64,000 nt of DNA from Alphaproteobacteria bacterium (GCA_016124385.1 WGNU01000007.1:124001-188000), one strand, 5' to 3'. Shown: positions 34,014 through 43,362, numbered from the stretch's first letter. Made by a program: numbers and translations. Notes: a model not told the origin generated them from the letters alone.

Positions 34014-34838
34014 ATGCCGCGTACAGCGGAACGCGTACAGACGGTCGATCCAGTCTGGGTCAATTTGCGTCACGAGGCGCTCGCGATCGCGGGGCGCGAG
34101 CCGGCGCTTGCCAGCTTCGTGCACGCGACGATCCTCGCCCATGACCGGCTTGAGGCGGCACTTTCCTATCTCCTCGCCAAGAAACTCGGCAACGAAGACG
34201 CCGGTGCCATGCAGCTGCGGCAGATCTTCGAGGAGGCACTGCGCGACAGCCCGATGATCGGCGAGGCGGTTCGGGCCGATCTCGTTGCCGTCGTCGCGCG
34301 CGATCCCGCCGCAGGCGGTTATGCGCAGCCTTTTCTCCTCTACAAGGGCTTCCACGCACTCGAGGCCTATCGCTTCACCCATCGCCTGTGGCGCAAGGGG
34401 CGCGAAGCGATGGCGGTGTTCCTGCAAAACCGAATCTCCGAAGTCTTCGGGGTCGACATTCATCCCGCCGCCAAGATCGGCCGTGGCGTCATGATCGATC
34501 ATGGCACGGGCGTCGTGATCGGCGAGACGGCGGTCGTGGGCGATGACGTCTCGATGTTGCACGGCGTCACGCTCGGCGGCTCGGGCCATGAGCGCGGCGA
34601 TCGGCACCCCAAGATCCGCCGCGGCGTGCTCCTTGGCGCTGGCGCGACGGTTCTCGGCAACGTCGTCGTTGGCGAGTATTCGCGTGTCGGCGCGGGTGCG
34701 GTGGTCCTTGGACCGGTTCCGGCGCGCTGCACGGTCGCCGGCGTTCCCGCGCGCGTCGTCGGCGGCGCTGGATGCGACAAGCCCAGCCGAGCGATGAACC
34801 AGATGATCGACGCGGCGCCCGACGATTACGCGATCTAA
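34014..34838 (+). CDS. cysE: Serine O-acetyltransferase
   Basis: The 274-residue enzyme acetylates L-serine with acetyl-CoA, the committed step of cysteine synthesis. It has the helical N-terminal domain (WVNLRHEALAIAGREPAL) and a left-handed beta-helix: DIHPAAKIGRGVMIDHGTG contains one catalytic histidine and GSGHERGDRHPKI another. The C-terminus ends in isoleucine (DDYAI), the residue that inserts into CysK to form the cysteine synthase complex. The ATG at 34014 follows a GAGGG ribosome site. Confidence 0.97.
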   Translation: MPRTAERVQTVDPVWVNLRHEALAIAGREPALASFVHATILAHDRLEAALSYLLAKKLGNEDAGAMQLRQIFEEALRDSPMIGEAVRADLVAVVARDPAAGGYAQPFLLYKGFHALEAYRFTHRLWRKGREAMAVFLQNRISEVFGVDIHPAAKIGRGVMIDHGTGVVIGETAVVGDDVSMLHGVTLGGSGHERGDRHPKIRRGVLLGAGATVLGNVVVGEYSRVGAGAVVLGPVPARCTVAGVPARVVGGAGCDKPSRAMNQMIDAAPDDYAI

Positions 34839-34850
34839 ATCGAGCAGGCG

Positions 34851-36170
34851 CTAGAGGCGGTCGCGGATCGCAGCCAACATCATTCCGAAGACTTGCGCGG
34901 GCCATCGGAACATGGGACCGCCGGGAAATCGTGGGACCGGCAGGCTCGCCATCACATCAAACCGCTCGGCCGTGCCGGCGATCGCCTCGGTGATGAGACG
35001 CCCAGCGAGGCTCGCCAAAGCCACGCCGTGGCCGGAATAGCCCTGCGCAAAAAAGATGTTCGGCGCGAGCCGGCCGAAATGCGGCTGGCGATTGAGCGTG
35101 ATACCGACATGGCCGCCCCAGGCGTATTCGATGGCCACGTCCTTCAATTGCGGGAAGACGCGCAGCATCGGCGGGCGCACGATGCCGGCGATGTTCTTCG
35201 CTTCGCCCGAGGAGTAGGTTTCGCCGCCGCCGAAGATCAGCCGCGTGTCGGGCGCGATCCGATAGTAGTCGAGCACGAATTTGGTGTCGGCGACGGCCAG
35301 GCCGTCGCGAATGAGGGCAGCGGCGCGCTCCTCGCCCAGCGGCTCGGTCGCGACGACGTAAGTCTTGATCGGGAACAACCGCTCCGCGAGCGCGGGCACG
35401 AGGCGCCCGAGATAGGCATCGCCGGCGATGACTAGGAAGCGCGCCTTCACTGAGCCGTTGGCGGTGACGGCGCGCGCCTCGGGTCCATTCTCGATCGCCG
35501 TGACGGCACTGTCCTCGTGGATAATCGCGCCGGCTGCAACGGCCGCGTCGGCCAAGCCGAGGAGATAGTTCAGCGGATGCAGGTGTCCGCCCCCCCAATC
35601 CAAGACTCCGCCGTGATAACGCTCGCTCGCGACTATCGCGCGCGTCTCGCTACGGTCGAGAGGGCGCAGCTTCTTGTAGCCGTAGATTTTCTCCAGATGT
35701 TCGGCGTCGGCGTGGAGCAGGGGGACGTGGGATTTCTTCCAGGCGGCGGTGAGCAGACCCGCACGCGGCTCGCAGCGGATCGCATGACGCTCGATCCGCG
35801 CCAGAACTTCGGCCTTGGCCTCTTCCGCGATCGACCAAAGCTGCTTGGCCGTATCGAGGCCGGCCTGCGCCTCGAGGACAGTCTGATCGACGCGTTGGCC
35901 TGAATGGATCTGCCCGCCATTGCGTCCGGATGCGCCAATGCCAATCGTCCCGGCCTCCAGCACGACGACGCGATAGCCGCGCTCAGCGAGGTTGAGCGCC
36001 GCCGAAATTCCGGTGAACCCCGCGCCGACGACGCAGACGTCAGCCGTTGTATCTCCCGCGAGCGGGGAGTGGGCTGTCCGCGCGTTGGCGGTCGCATCGT
36101 AGTAGGTGGCGTTTGGCGGCAATGTTCGGCTCTCGCTACGCCCGCCCGGCAGGCCGGCGAAGGGAAGCAT
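34851..36170 (-). CDS. FAD-dependent oxidoreductase, gamma-glutamylputrescine oxidase-like (DAO fold)
   Basis: The 439-residue protein has the ADP-binding motif VVGAGFTGISAALNLAERG at about 46-64, ASGRNGGQIHSGQR typical of PuuB/OrdL oxidases, and a C-terminal FFAQGYSGHGVALASLAG. The N-terminal LPPNATYYDATAN resembles the substrate-capping strand of this subfamily. It likely oxidises an amine such as gamma-glutamylputrescine or an amino acid. The ATG at 36170 follows GGAAGG on the minus strand. No other polyamine catabolic genes are adjacent, so the substrate is uncertain. Confidence 0.88.
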   Translation of the reverse strand: MLPFAGLPGGRSESRTLPPNATYYDATANARTAHSPLAGDTTADVCVVGAGFTGISAALNLAERGYRVVVLEAGTIGIGASGRNGGQIHSGQRVDQTVLEAQAGLDTAKQLWSIAEEAKAEVLARIERHAIRCEPRAGLLTAAWKKSHVPLLHADAEHLEKIYGYKKLRPLDRSETRAIVASERYHGGVLDWGGGHLHPLNYLLGLADAAVAAGAIIHEDSAVTAIENGPEARAVTANGSVKARFLVIAGDAYLGRLVPALAERLFPIKTYVVATEPLGEERAAALIRDGLAVADTKFVLDYYRIAPDTRLIFGGGETYSSGEAKNIAGIVRPPMLRVFPQLKDVAIEYAWGGHVGITLNRQPHFGRLAPNIFFAQGYSGHGVALASLAGRLITEAIAGTAERFDVMASLPVPRFPGGPMFRWPAQVFGMMLAAIRDRL

Positions 36171-36264
36171 ATTTCGCCTTCCCGGGCGAGGCTGGGAAGG
36201 GTTGACCCTTGGGGCCGAAGTCTGGGAAGGTCCCCGCCCGTTCCTTTCCGCGAGCCCATTTGCG

Positions 36265-36498
36265 ATGGATCAGATCGAAATTCTCCGTGTGCAGAAATAT
36301 CTGCGCGACACGTTCCGTCTCGACACGATCGAGTTGCGCAAGCGCACGAATAAATCGGATTCGGTCGAGGTCTATGTGGGCGACGAATTCATCGGCGTCG
36401 TCTTCAAAGACGAAGAGGATGGCGAGATTTCCTACGCCTTCCAGATGGCGATCCTGGAAATGGATCTGCCCAACCCTTCGGCGGTCGTCAAAAGCTAG
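36265..36498 (+). CDS. DUF3126 family protein
   Basis: This 77-residue acidic protein begins MDQIEILRVQKYLRDTF and has EVYVGDEFIGVVFKDEEDGE, the pattern of the alphaproteobacterial DUF3126 family of unknown function. It is often found close to cysE, which here lies about 1.4 kb upstream with the FAD oxidase between them on the opposite strand. The ATG at 36265 is used; the upstream open frame is antisense to the oxidase start. Confidence 0.88.
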   Translation: MDQIEILRVQKYLRDTFRLDTIELRKRTNKSDSVEVYVGDEFIGVVFKDEEDGEISYAFQMAILEMDLPNPSAVVKS

Positions 36499-36500
36499 TT

Positions 36501-37238
36501 TCAGCGCAGCTGAACCGAACGAAAGCCAGTCACCAGATTGACGATGTCGGCGTCGATTTTTTTCCAGTCCGTCAGGAATTCGCGCTTGTACTGATAGGAG
36601 AGGCTGAGCCCCGGCGCGAGGTCGAGGTCGCGCTGGCACTCGGGTGCGGGAAGGTCCGGTGCCTCGATGGCGCAGCGGATCACGGCCAACTGGCCGCGCG
36701 CGTCGACGCCCGTAAAAAGATCGTGCCCCGCATAGCCCGAGCGCGGCTGAAAGGTGTAGAGCGTCAGGCCATAGGGACCGTCCTCGCCCTCGGGATCCAC
36801 GACCTGGTTCTGAAAGACGCGCACGAAGCGGTCGCGCTCGGTCAGCGGCGTCCCGTTGAGATGGATTAGCATCATCACGCGCCGAGCCGTGGGGCTCGAG
36901 TCCGCGAACTCGGCCTCATTCGCCGCCGTTGCCGGCGCGAGATCCGGCAACAACGCGTGGAGGGCGACCTCTTCCTGCTTGCCGCCCGCGCGTGATTTGG
37001 GGATCCGCGTGTAGTTCGCCGGGATCTCGAAATCGATGCCGCCGACCGTGAGATTGACCGGTGCGGTCGAGATCGTCGCCTTCGGGTTCGTGCCTGTGAT
37101 ATCGCCGGGGGCCGGCGCGAAATAATAGGCCATCACGCCGGCGCCGAGGACGGTTACGCCGAGCGAGATAAAGAACGGCCAGCGCCACGCGGAGTGGCGT
37201 TTGATGATTTCACCGCCTGCGGAGGGGCCCTGGCTCAC
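36501..37238 (-). CDS. Membrane-anchored protein of unknown function
   Basis: The 245-residue protein has a short cytoplasmic N-terminus, one membrane helix (about 20-40, PFFISLGVTVLGAGVMAYYF), then a periplasmic domain with VGGIDFEIPANYTR and GYAGHDLFTGVDARGQLAVIRC. Two cysteines (in VIRCAIE and PECQRD) could form a disulfide. I recognise no family. It ends 2 nt from the DUF3126 stop (convergent). Confidence 0.75.
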   Translation of the reverse strand: MSQGPSAGGEIIKRHSAWRWPFFISLGVTVLGAGVMAYYFAPAPGDITGTNPKATISTAPVNLTVGGIDFEIPANYTRIPKSRAGGKQEEVALHALLPDLAPATAANEAEFADSSPTARRVMMLIHLNGTPLTERDRFVRVFQNQVVDPEGEDGPYGLTLYTFQPRSGYAGHDLFTGVDARGQLAVIRCAIEAPDLPAPECQRDLDLAPGLSLSYQYKREFLTDWKKIDADIVNLVTGFRSVQLR

Positions 37239-37388
37239 GGTCGCTTCGCTCGCTTCTGTCCGTTCGCGGCGATGTGCCGCCAGTCCCCAAATCTAAGCCG
37301 CCCGCGCCGAACCGCGCGTGACGAGTGAGGCACATCGCCTCAAAAAGCGAGGATTACGAACGAATCGTTGCCGAAGCGTTGCACGAAG

Positions 37389-38285
37389 TTAACCACTCTG
37401 CGGCAGGCACCCCAGACAGCCGCCGATGAGGCCGCCGATCGCGTCCCTGCGTGCAGGCGCCTCGGCTATGCCACGCGCCGCCTCGCGCGCTTCGGCGAAG
37501 CGGCGTGCGCCCTCCGGCCCCATGATCGAGGAAAGCTGCTGGATGACGCGGCGGATGTTGGCGATGCGCGTCTCATCAGAGGGGTGCGTCGAGAGGAACT
37601 CGGGCGGACGGCCCCGCTTGCGACTCTCGGCAGCCATCTTCTCCCAAAACGTGACCGCTTCGTTCACGTTGTAGCCGGCCCTATGCATCAGGCGGATACC
37701 CAGAATGTCGGCCTCGGTTTCGTGTTGGCGCGAAAAGGGTAGAAGCACGCCGACTTGGAGTCCCAAACCCAGGATCTGCGCGACGCCCGCGCTGGCGCCG
37801 CCCGCCTGAGCGCCCTGAAGGGCAAGATTGGAGACGAGTCCTTGGCTATAGCGCTCCGCCGCGTGACGGCCGAGGACGTGGCTCACCTCATGCCCCATAA
37901 CCGTTGCGAGCTGGCTGTCGTTGCTCATGAGTTTCAAGATGCCGGTGTTGAAGCCGACTTTTCCGCCTGGAAGTACGAACGCGTTGATCGCGCTGTCTTC
38001 AAAGACCGTGTACTCCCAGCCGCTCTGCGGCAGGCCCGACACGGCGACGATCCGCTGGCCGACGGTGCGGACGCGCGAATTGTAGCTCGAATTGCCTGAG
38101 ACCTTGTGCTGCTGGCGATACTGGGTCCAAGACGAAGCGGCCATCTGCGCGAGCTGACCGTCCGATACGGCAATCAATTGCTGGCGTCCTAAGGCCCTGT
38201 TCGTTTGACAGCTCGAGAGCGCCGGCGCCGTCGCGCCGATCGTCAGTGCGCCGAGGACACCCCGGCGGGTCCATAAATTCGTCAT
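37389..38285 (-). CDS. M48 family metalloprotease, predicted lipoprotein
   Basis: The 298-residue protein has the zinc motif HEVSH at 132-136 and the third ligand in HETEAD (Glu191), as in BepA/LoiP-type M48 proteases that handle misfolded outer-membrane proteins. The N-terminus WTRRGVLGALTIGA resembles a Tat signal and ends in LSSC, a lipobox with Cys26 as the lipidated residue. FVLPGGKVGFNTGILKL is also typical. It should act in the periplasm at a membrane surface. The C-terminus has a glycine/cysteine-rich GLIGGCLGCLPQ stretch. Confidence 0.92.
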   Translation of the reverse strand: MTNLWTRRGVLGALTIGATAPALSSCQTNRALGRQQLIAVSDGQLAQMAASSWTQYRQQHKVSGNSSYNSRVRTVGQRIVAVSGLPQSGWEYTVFEDSAINAFVLPGGKVGFNTGILKLMSNDSQLATVMGHEVSHVLGRHAAERYSQGLVSNLALQGAQAGGASAGVAQILGLGLQVGVLLPFSRQHETEADILGIRLMHRAGYNVNEAVTFWEKMAAESRKRGRPPEFLSTHPSDETRIANIRRVIQQLSSIMGPEGARRFAEAREAARGIAEAPARRDAIGGLIGGCLGCLPQSG

Positions 38286-38403
38286 CGCAATGTCACTTCC
38301 CTTGATCGCCCCACCCGACCGCTCGACAAGTTACCATGAACACGCCAATGCCGGAACCGCGTGACGCTCGTGCCGCGGCGATACGGGGACAAAGCGTTGC
38401 CCT

Positions 38404-39477
38404 TCAGAGATAGCGGGCGCGCACGTCGACCGTTGATTCCTTGCCCAGACGATCAGCGGAATCGGCGACCCAGCGTGCCGCAGCCTCGCGCCCGACGCGC
38501 TTGAGGTGCTCCAGGAACTCCCCATCGGGGTGCAGTTTCGATGAGACGCCAAGCTCTTGCATGAATTCCTCCGCGTCGATCGCGTGAATGAGCATGCGGC
38601 GATAGTAATTGTCCGTGAGCGTCCCATCATCGATCAAGCGGGACACGAATTCGATCGCGCGCATTTCCTTCATCAGCGAGGCGTTGAACGTGATTTCGTT
38701 CACGCGGTTCATGATGTCGGTCGCGGTCTTGGGGATATCCGGGCGGTGGATCGGATTGATGTGCACGACGACAACGTCGCGGCTGCCGGTGCGGTTGTAG
38801 ATGAGGGGGTAGAGCGAGGGATTGCCCATGTACCCGCCGTCCCAAAAGGCTTCGCCGTTGATCTCGACCGCGGGAAACATGAAGGGCAGGCAACTCGAGG
38901 CGAGCACGGTTTCAACCGTCAGCTCGCCCGTGCGGAAGACGCGCGGCTTTCCGGTGCGTACGTTGGTGGCGGAGAGGAAGATCTTGATCGGGCATTCGGC
39001 GCGGAGGCGATCGAAATCGACGGTCTCTTCCAGCGCCGTGCGCAGCGGATTGAGATTGAGCGGGTTCCATTGATAGGGCGAGAGAAACCGCGTCATCAGA
39101 TCGAAGGCGATGTGGCCAGGGTTCCAGCTCATATCATGGCTGTGGGTGAGGCGGTGCCAGGGTGTCGGTGCGAGCGGTGAAAAGCGTGCCGCCTTGGCGA
39201 CGCGCTGCCAGAATTCATCGAGCTTGGCTTTCGCGCCAGCGCGGCCGCCTGTCGTATAGCCTTCACCGAGGACGACGGCATTGATTGCGCCCGCGCTCGT
39301 AGCCGAGATCGCCTCGATGCCAATCTTCTCTTCCTCCAGCAATTGGTCGAGCACGCCCCAGGTGAAGGCGCCGTGCGCGCCGCCGCCCTGGAGCGCGAGG
39401 CCCACGAGCTTCACGCGCTGCCGTTGCTGAGGGGTGGTCTCGACGTCCGGCGCGGGCGGCATTTCATTCATGGACAT
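38404..39477 (-). CDS. Patatin-like phospholipase
   Basis: The 357-residue protein has the patatin oxyanion loop GLALQGGGAHGAFTWG near 26-41, the serine in ISATSAGAINAV (GxSxG variant) and the catalytic aspartate in FWDGGYMGNPSL. The enzyme family uses a Ser-Asp dyad to hydrolyse acyl esters of phospholipids. No signal peptide is seen. The ATG at 39477 follows GGAAAGGAGAG; the long frame upstream to 39825 is not supported. Confidence 0.9.
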   Translation of the reverse strand: MSMNEMPPAPDVETTPQQRQRVKLVGLALQGGGAHGAFTWGVLDQLLEEEKIGIEAISATSAGAINAVVLGEGYTTGGRAGAKAKLDEFWQRVAKAARFSPLAPTPWHRLTHSHDMSWNPGHIAFDLMTRFLSPYQWNPLNLNPLRTALEETVDFDRLRAECPIKIFLSATNVRTGKPRVFRTGELTVETVLASSCLPFMFPAVEINGEAFWDGGYMGNPSLYPLIYNRTGSRDVVVVHINPIHRPDIPKTATDIMNRVNEITFNASLMKEMRAIEFVSRLIDDGTLTDNYYRRMLIHAIDAEEFMQELGVSSKLHPDGEFLEHLKRVGREAAARWVADSADRLGKESTVDVRARYL

Positions 39478-39606
39478 GGCCGGCTCTCCTTTCCTGCGGA
39501 GTCGGGGGGCATCGTGAGACCGGGGGGTCTCCCGCACGGCTGATTTTAGCGCGCGGCGGCACGCACCTCGCTTTGTCGGCTCAACGGGGCCGTCGGAGCG
39601 GGGGAT

Positions 39607-39942
39607 ATGAGTTCTTTTGGGACATTTACGCTCTGCATCATCATGGGGTTTGCGACGTCCCAGGCCATCGCAAGCTTGACCGGCTTCGTTTTGGGGCAAA
39701 CCGGGGTGCTGCGGCTCAGCCCGCGAACCGATCTTCAACGTCTCCTCGCCCTCTCGCTGGTGACGATCACAGGCCCTGCGGTGCTTTTTGAGAACAGTCT
39801 CAAGGCGAAGGCCAATGCCGAGCAATCGGCCGTCGCGCTCTCGCTTGCGCTTCTCATCGTGCTCCTGTGGAGCTTCTTGATCGGCGTTCTTGTCGTGCGC
39901 GTCGCCCAGTTGGGCGGCGTTTTCGTCAATCCGTTCTCCTAG
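39607..39942 (+). CDS. Small integral membrane protein of unknown function
   Basis: The 111-residue protein has three likely membrane segments: near 8-28 (CIIMGFATSQAIASLTGFVLG), 46-62 and 74-100 (SAVALSLALLIVLLWSFLIGVLVV). A charged stretch with LKAKANAEQ separates them. I do not recognise the family. The ATG at 39607 follows GGGG. It precedes another small membrane protein gene on the same strand by 127 nt. Confidence 0.7.
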   Translation: MSSFGTFTLCIIMGFATSQAIASLTGFVLGQTGVLRLSPRTDLQRLLALSLVTITGPAVLFENSLKAKANAEQSAVALSLALLIVLLWSFLIGVLVVRVAQLGGVFVNPFS

Positions 39943-40069
39943 CTCCGCCGTCTGAGCGCTCCCATCCAGATTTCCTTCGCGGAGGGCTTGATTCTGGTCA
40001 TTTACTGACTATTTGTCATGCTGCGACGCAGCAGTTGTGTTCGCGCGTGCAATGTAGTGGGACTTCCCC

Positions 40070-40357
40070 ATGGTCGTTAGTCTTTTCCGCGCGGTCTCGG
40101 CATTCTTGATCGCTCTTGCGCTGATCGGCATGCAGGCTGGCGTTCTGGCGCCGGGCGATGCAGCGTTTGCCTCGATCGCCATCGCGGTCGTGTACGCGGC
40201 GAGCCTCCTCTATGCGCGGGAGGGAGCGCCGCTCTGGCCGACGCTCAAGGCCCTGTTTCTCGAGCCGCGCTCCTATGCGAGCCAGGCCCATTATTATTCG
40301 TTTGTCGCAACGACCGCGCTGGCGGGACTTGTCGTGCTGGGCGCGGTTGCCGCCTAG
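40070..40357 (+). CDS. Small membrane protein of unknown function (95 aa)
   Basis: The 95-residue protein has about three hydrophobic segments: residues 3-24, 32-48 (FASIAIAVVYAASLLYA) and 78-95 (TTALAGLVVLGAVAA). A soluble middle part contains LWPTLKALFLEPRSYASQAHYYS. It precedes a strong bidirectional-looking terminator. No family is recognised. Confidence 0.65.
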   Translation: MVVSLFRAVSAFLIALALIGMQAGVLAPGDAAFASIAIAVVYAASLLYAREGAPLWPTLKALFLEPRSYASQAHYYSFVATTALAGLVVLGAVAA

Positions 40358-40371
40358 AAACCGCACGAAAA

Positions 40372-40399
40372 AGCGGGCCGGCGCACGCGCCGACCCGCT
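40372..40399. terminator. Shared terminator between the 95-aa membrane protein and phoH
   Basis: AGCGGG (40372-40377) and CGGCG (40379-40383) pair with CGCCG (40388-40392) and CCCGCT (40394-40399), with one mismatch. Read on the minus strand the stem is followed by TTTTTCGTG, a good termination tail for phoH. The plus-strand gene ends 15 nt before it. Confidence 0.8.
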
Positions 40400-40415
40400 G
40401 CTTCATCTCATTCGT

Positions 40416-41162
40416 TCAGAGGACTTCGAGCATGCTCGCGACCAGCGGGTGGCGCACGATGTCGCCCTGCGTGAAGCGGATGACGGTGACGTCCTCGACT
40501 TTTTCCAGCCGCGTCGCGACATCGCCGAGGCCGCTCATGCCCGGCAGGAGATCCGTCTGATCCGGATCGCCGGTCAGCACCATCGTCGAGTGCCAGCCGA
40601 GCCGCGTGAGCAGCATCTTCAACTGGCCATAGGTGCAGTTCTGCGCTTCGTCGATCACGACGAAGGCGTTGTTGATCGTGCGGCCGCGCATGTAGGCGAC
40701 CGGGGCGATCTCGATCGAGCCATCGGCGATCATCGCTTTGAGCTTCTTCGCGCCCAGACGTTCCGAGAGGGCGTCGTAGAGGGGGCGTAGATAGGGTGCG
40801 AGCTTGTCTTCAAGGTCGCCCGGCAGGAAGCCCAGATTTTCGCCCGCCTCGACGGCTGGACGCGAAAGCAGGATGCGGCCGATCTTGCCGCTCTCGAGCG
40901 CCTCGACGGCCTTGGCGATCGCCAGATACGTCTTGCCCGTGCCGGCCGGTCCGAGGGCGCAGATCAGGTTCCGGCTATCGATCGCCTCTAGGAACGCCTT
41001 CTGGTTTTCGCCGCAGGGACGCACGTTGCGGACATAGCCGCGGTCTCGGTTGTCATGTTCGAGCGGATTCCAGCCCGCGCTCGGGGGGTAGAGGCGATGA
41101 ATCTTGGCAGGCTCGGCAGATTCCTGATCACGCGTTTTGACACGGCTATGGCGCTTGGCCAT
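40416..41162 (-). CDS. PhoH family P-loop ATPase
   Basis: The 248-residue protein has Walker A GPAGTGKT near residue 72 and Walker B AFVVIDEAQN near residue 165, with the flanking LSRPAVEAGENLGFLPGDLEDK and LTGDPDQTD motifs diagnostic for PhoH. The family contains predicted RNA-linked ATPases, phosphate-starvation-induced in E. coli. This short form has a basic N-terminus (MAKRHSRVKTRDQ) and lacks a PIN domain. The ATG at 41162 is chosen; the frame open to 41327 is non-conserved. Confidence 0.93.
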   Translation of the reverse strand: MAKRHSRVKTRDQESAEPAKIHRLYPPSAGWNPLEHDNRDRGYVRNVRPCGENQKAFLEAIDSRNLICALGPAGTGKTYLAIAKAVEALESGKIGRILLSRPAVEAGENLGFLPGDLEDKLAPYLRPLYDALSERLGAKKLKAMIADGSIEIAPVAYMRGRTINNAFVVIDEAQNCTYGQLKMLLTRLGWHSTMVLTGDPDQTDLLPGMSGLGDVATRLEKVEDVTVIRFTQGDIVRHPLVASMLEVL

Positions 41163-41448
41163 GCGGTTCTCCCCAATGGCGAACGGTTTCGATGAAACTT
41201 TGGGAAAAGCAGATCGGACGCCGGAAGCCGCACGCTTTGGGCTTCGCTTCTTAGGACGGGCACTGGATGCAACCACGCCGACCAATCCCCCCGAATCGGG
41301 TCCAATATGACGAGGGTAGTGCAACACACGGAGGCGGCACGCCCTTTTTTCCCCACGTCACAAAACGATCATCGCGGTCGCGTGCGCGTGACGTTTCCCT
41401 GACGCAGGGCCAGCATCGGCCGGTTAGGGTTAAGGCTGGGTGGACGCG

Positions 41449-42453
41449 CTAGTGCTTCGCGAGGCGCCAGGCCGTCGCGGCGAGGTCGAAGAGGTCGCCG
41501 AGCCGGGCGACATATTCCTCCCGCACCGCAAAGCGCGCGTCGCCATCGCCGCGAAAGCCGCGCTCGAGGGCCGTTAACAGCGTTTCGAGGCGCCGCTCGT
41601 GGAGGCCGAGCGCCTTTTGCATCGGATCGAGCACGACGCCCGCGACGGCCGAGAAGAGGGCCGATGTCGCCAGAACGAAGGCCGTCGTCGCCGCGCTGGC
41701 CGTGAGGCCGGGCGTCGCGGGCGCGATCAGCGGCCAGACCATGGCCAAGCCCGGGGGAAGGCTTGCCGCCGCCGCGCGCTCAGCAAGGGCGCTCGCGAGT
41801 GCGGGCCCGAGCGTCAGCACGCCGGGCGTCACCTGGTGGATCGTCAGCGCGCCGATGCCGGAGGTGACGATCAGATTGGCGACTTCCGTCGCGGCAACGC
41901 GGCTATTTGAATAAATCGCGCTCGCCTCGGCGAGGCGGGCGTCGATCCGCTCGCGCTCGGCGAGACCCCAGGCGCCCTCTAGCTGGGCAAGGCATGGGGC
42001 GACGCGCGGATCGGAGAGGATTTCATCGGCCAGCGCGTCCTTGCGGCTGACCCGGCTGCGATCCTGGAAGGGCAGTTCCAACAGTTCGGTGTGAAGGCGC
42101 CAGCTCAATTCCCGCGCAACATCGGTTTCCATGAAGACCTGCCGCGCGCGGAGCCATTGCGCCGCCTGGCGGCGGCCCGAGCGCTCGGCGCCCCAGGCGA
42201 TGCCCTTCAAGGCGACGGCTGGGCCGACCAGGGCCGCGTTCAGTGGGGCACGCCAGAGGTCGTGCCCCAAGGCCTTGCGGTGGGTTTGAAGCGCGCCGCG
42301 AAGGCTGTAAGTGCGCTCGATGAAGTCAGGGACGCGGCGGCGGCGCTCCGCGAAATAGCGGGCCAGCGCCTCGTCAACGATGGCGCGGACAGTCTGTGCC
42401 TCAACGCTTGGCGGCAGGCCCGCCGGCATTGCCGCCGTCTCTCGATCCGTCAT
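41449..42453 (-). CDS. Membrane protein of unknown function (possibly DUF6635-like)
   Basis: The 334-residue protein has an N-terminal soluble helix region (VDEALARYFAERRRRVPDFIERTYSLRG with an ALGHDLWRAPLN stretch), a helical middle, and alanine-rich hydrophobic segments near 190-280. The N-terminal pattern recalls DUF6635, but I am not certain. A 286-nt gap (41163-41448), in which I see no gene, separates it from phoH. The SemiSWEET gene lies 13 nt upstream on the same strand, suggesting co-transcription. Confidence 0.65.
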   Translation of the reverse strand: MTDRETAAMPAGLPPSVEAQTVRAIVDEALARYFAERRRRVPDFIERTYSLRGALQTHRKALGHDLWRAPLNAALVGPAVALKGIAWGAERSGRRQAAQWLRARQVFMETDVARELSWRLHTELLELPFQDRSRVSRKDALADEILSDPRVAPCLAQLEGAWGLAERERIDARLAEASAIYSNSRVAATEVANLIVTSGIGALTIHQVTPGVLTLGPALASALAERAAAASLPPGLAMVWPLIAPATPGLTASAATTAFVLATSALFSAVAGVVLDPMQKALGLHERRLETLLTALERGFRGDGDARFAVREEYVARLGDLFDLAATAWRLAKH

Positions 42454-42466
42454 GGAGCCCGCCCCG

Positions 42467-42730
42467 TCATTTCGCAGATGTGGTCTTGATCCAGCCTATC
42501 GACAAGACCAAGGCCAAAGTGAGGCCGTTTGCGATGACGATGGCGGGTGATCCGATCAGCAGGCCATAGCCCAGCCAGCAGCTCAGCCCCGCTCCGAAGA
42601 GCGCGATCCAAAGCATTGAAAAATCATCAGCCGACCCGGTTCGCCATGTCTTGGCGACCTGGGGCAGGAACGAAGCCGTCGTCAGGGTCGCCGCGAGGAA
42701 GCCGACCGCCTCGATGCCGACATCCGCCAT
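42467..42730 (-). CDS. SemiSWEET-type sugar transporter (PQ-loop)
   Basis: This 87-residue protein has three membrane helices forming a single triple-helix bundle, with the PQ-loop motif ASFLPQVAKTWRTGSADDFS in helix 1 and the loop after it. SemiSWEETs dimerise to move sugars across the inner membrane by rocking. The length is typical. It precedes the unknown membrane protein on the same strand and is divergent from the gamma-carbonic anhydrase gene. Confidence 0.92.
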   Translation of the reverse strand: MADVGIEAVGFLAATLTTASFLPQVAKTWRTGSADDFSMLWIALFGAGLSCWLGYGLLIGSPAIVIANGLTLALVLSIGWIKTTSAK

Positions 42731-42819
42731 GGGGCTGCTCCTTGTCTGTCTTGTCTTGCCGGCGAAAGCCGCCGATCTTCGCGGCTTGATGGTCTATGCG
42801 ATCGAAGGGAGCGGCGTCG

Positions 42820-43362
42820 ATGACAATCTATGCGCTGGGGGATGCGGCGGCAGATCTTCCGGCTAGCGGCGACTATTGGGTGGCGCCAAACGCCGTGGTG
42901 CTCGGCCGGGTCAGGCTCCTCAAGGACGCGAGTGTCTGGTTCGGCGCTGTGCTGCGCGGCGACAATGAGTGGATCACGATCGGCGAGGGCTCGAACGTTC
43001 AGGACAATTCGGTCCTTCACACCGATCCCGGCGCGCCGTTGACCCTCGGCCGGAACGTCACGGTGGGTCACCTCGTGATGCTTCATGGTTGTACGATCGG
43101 GGACAATTCGCTCGTGGGCATCGGTTCGGTCATCCTCAACCGCGCGCGGATCGGGCGGAACTGCCTGATCGGCGCGAATACTCTGATTCCCGAGGGCAAG
43201 GAGATCCCCGACAATTCGATGGTGCTGGGCTCGCCCGGCAAAATCGTGCGGCCGGTGAACGAGGAGCAGGCCGCCATGCTGCGCTATTCCGCGCAGCATT
43301 ACGTGGAGAACTGGCAGCGCTACCGGGCCGACTTGCGGCCGTGGGAGCCGTCACGGACTTGA
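42820..43362 (+). CDS. Gamma-class carbonic anhydrase family protein
   Basis: The 180-residue protein folds as a left-handed beta-helix of hexapeptide repeats. The three zinc histidines are visible: NSVLHTD, then [10 protein letters not shown] with two. NVQDNSVLH and GMGA-like GIGSVILN repeats, and the C-terminal helix [10 protein letters not shown], fit the YrdA/CaiE-like gamma-CA group. Activity as a carbonic anhydrase is not certain for this subgroup. The ATG at 42820 follows GGGAG. Confidence 0.92.
   Translation: MTIYALGDAAADLPASGDYWVAPNAVVLGRVRLLKDASVWFGAVLRGDNEWITIGEGSNVQDNSVLHTDPGAPLTLGRNVTVGHLVMLHGCTIGDNSLVGIGSVILNRARIGRNCLIGANTLIPEGKEIPDNSMVLGSPGKIVRPVNEEQAAMLRYSAQHYVENWQRYRADLRPWEPSRT

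Noticed and set aside
36160..36264. Repeated GGGAAGG blocks between the FAD oxidase and DUF3126 genes
   Set aside because: Three GGGAAGG copies and a CTTCCC/GGGAAG inverted repeat are present, but the region also contains the oxidase ribosome site, and the pattern is too short to name a repeat family.
40372..40399. Possible riboswitch near phoH
   Set aside because: The structure is a simple hairpin with a T-tail after phoH on the minus strand, which fits a terminator; no riboswitch core is visible.
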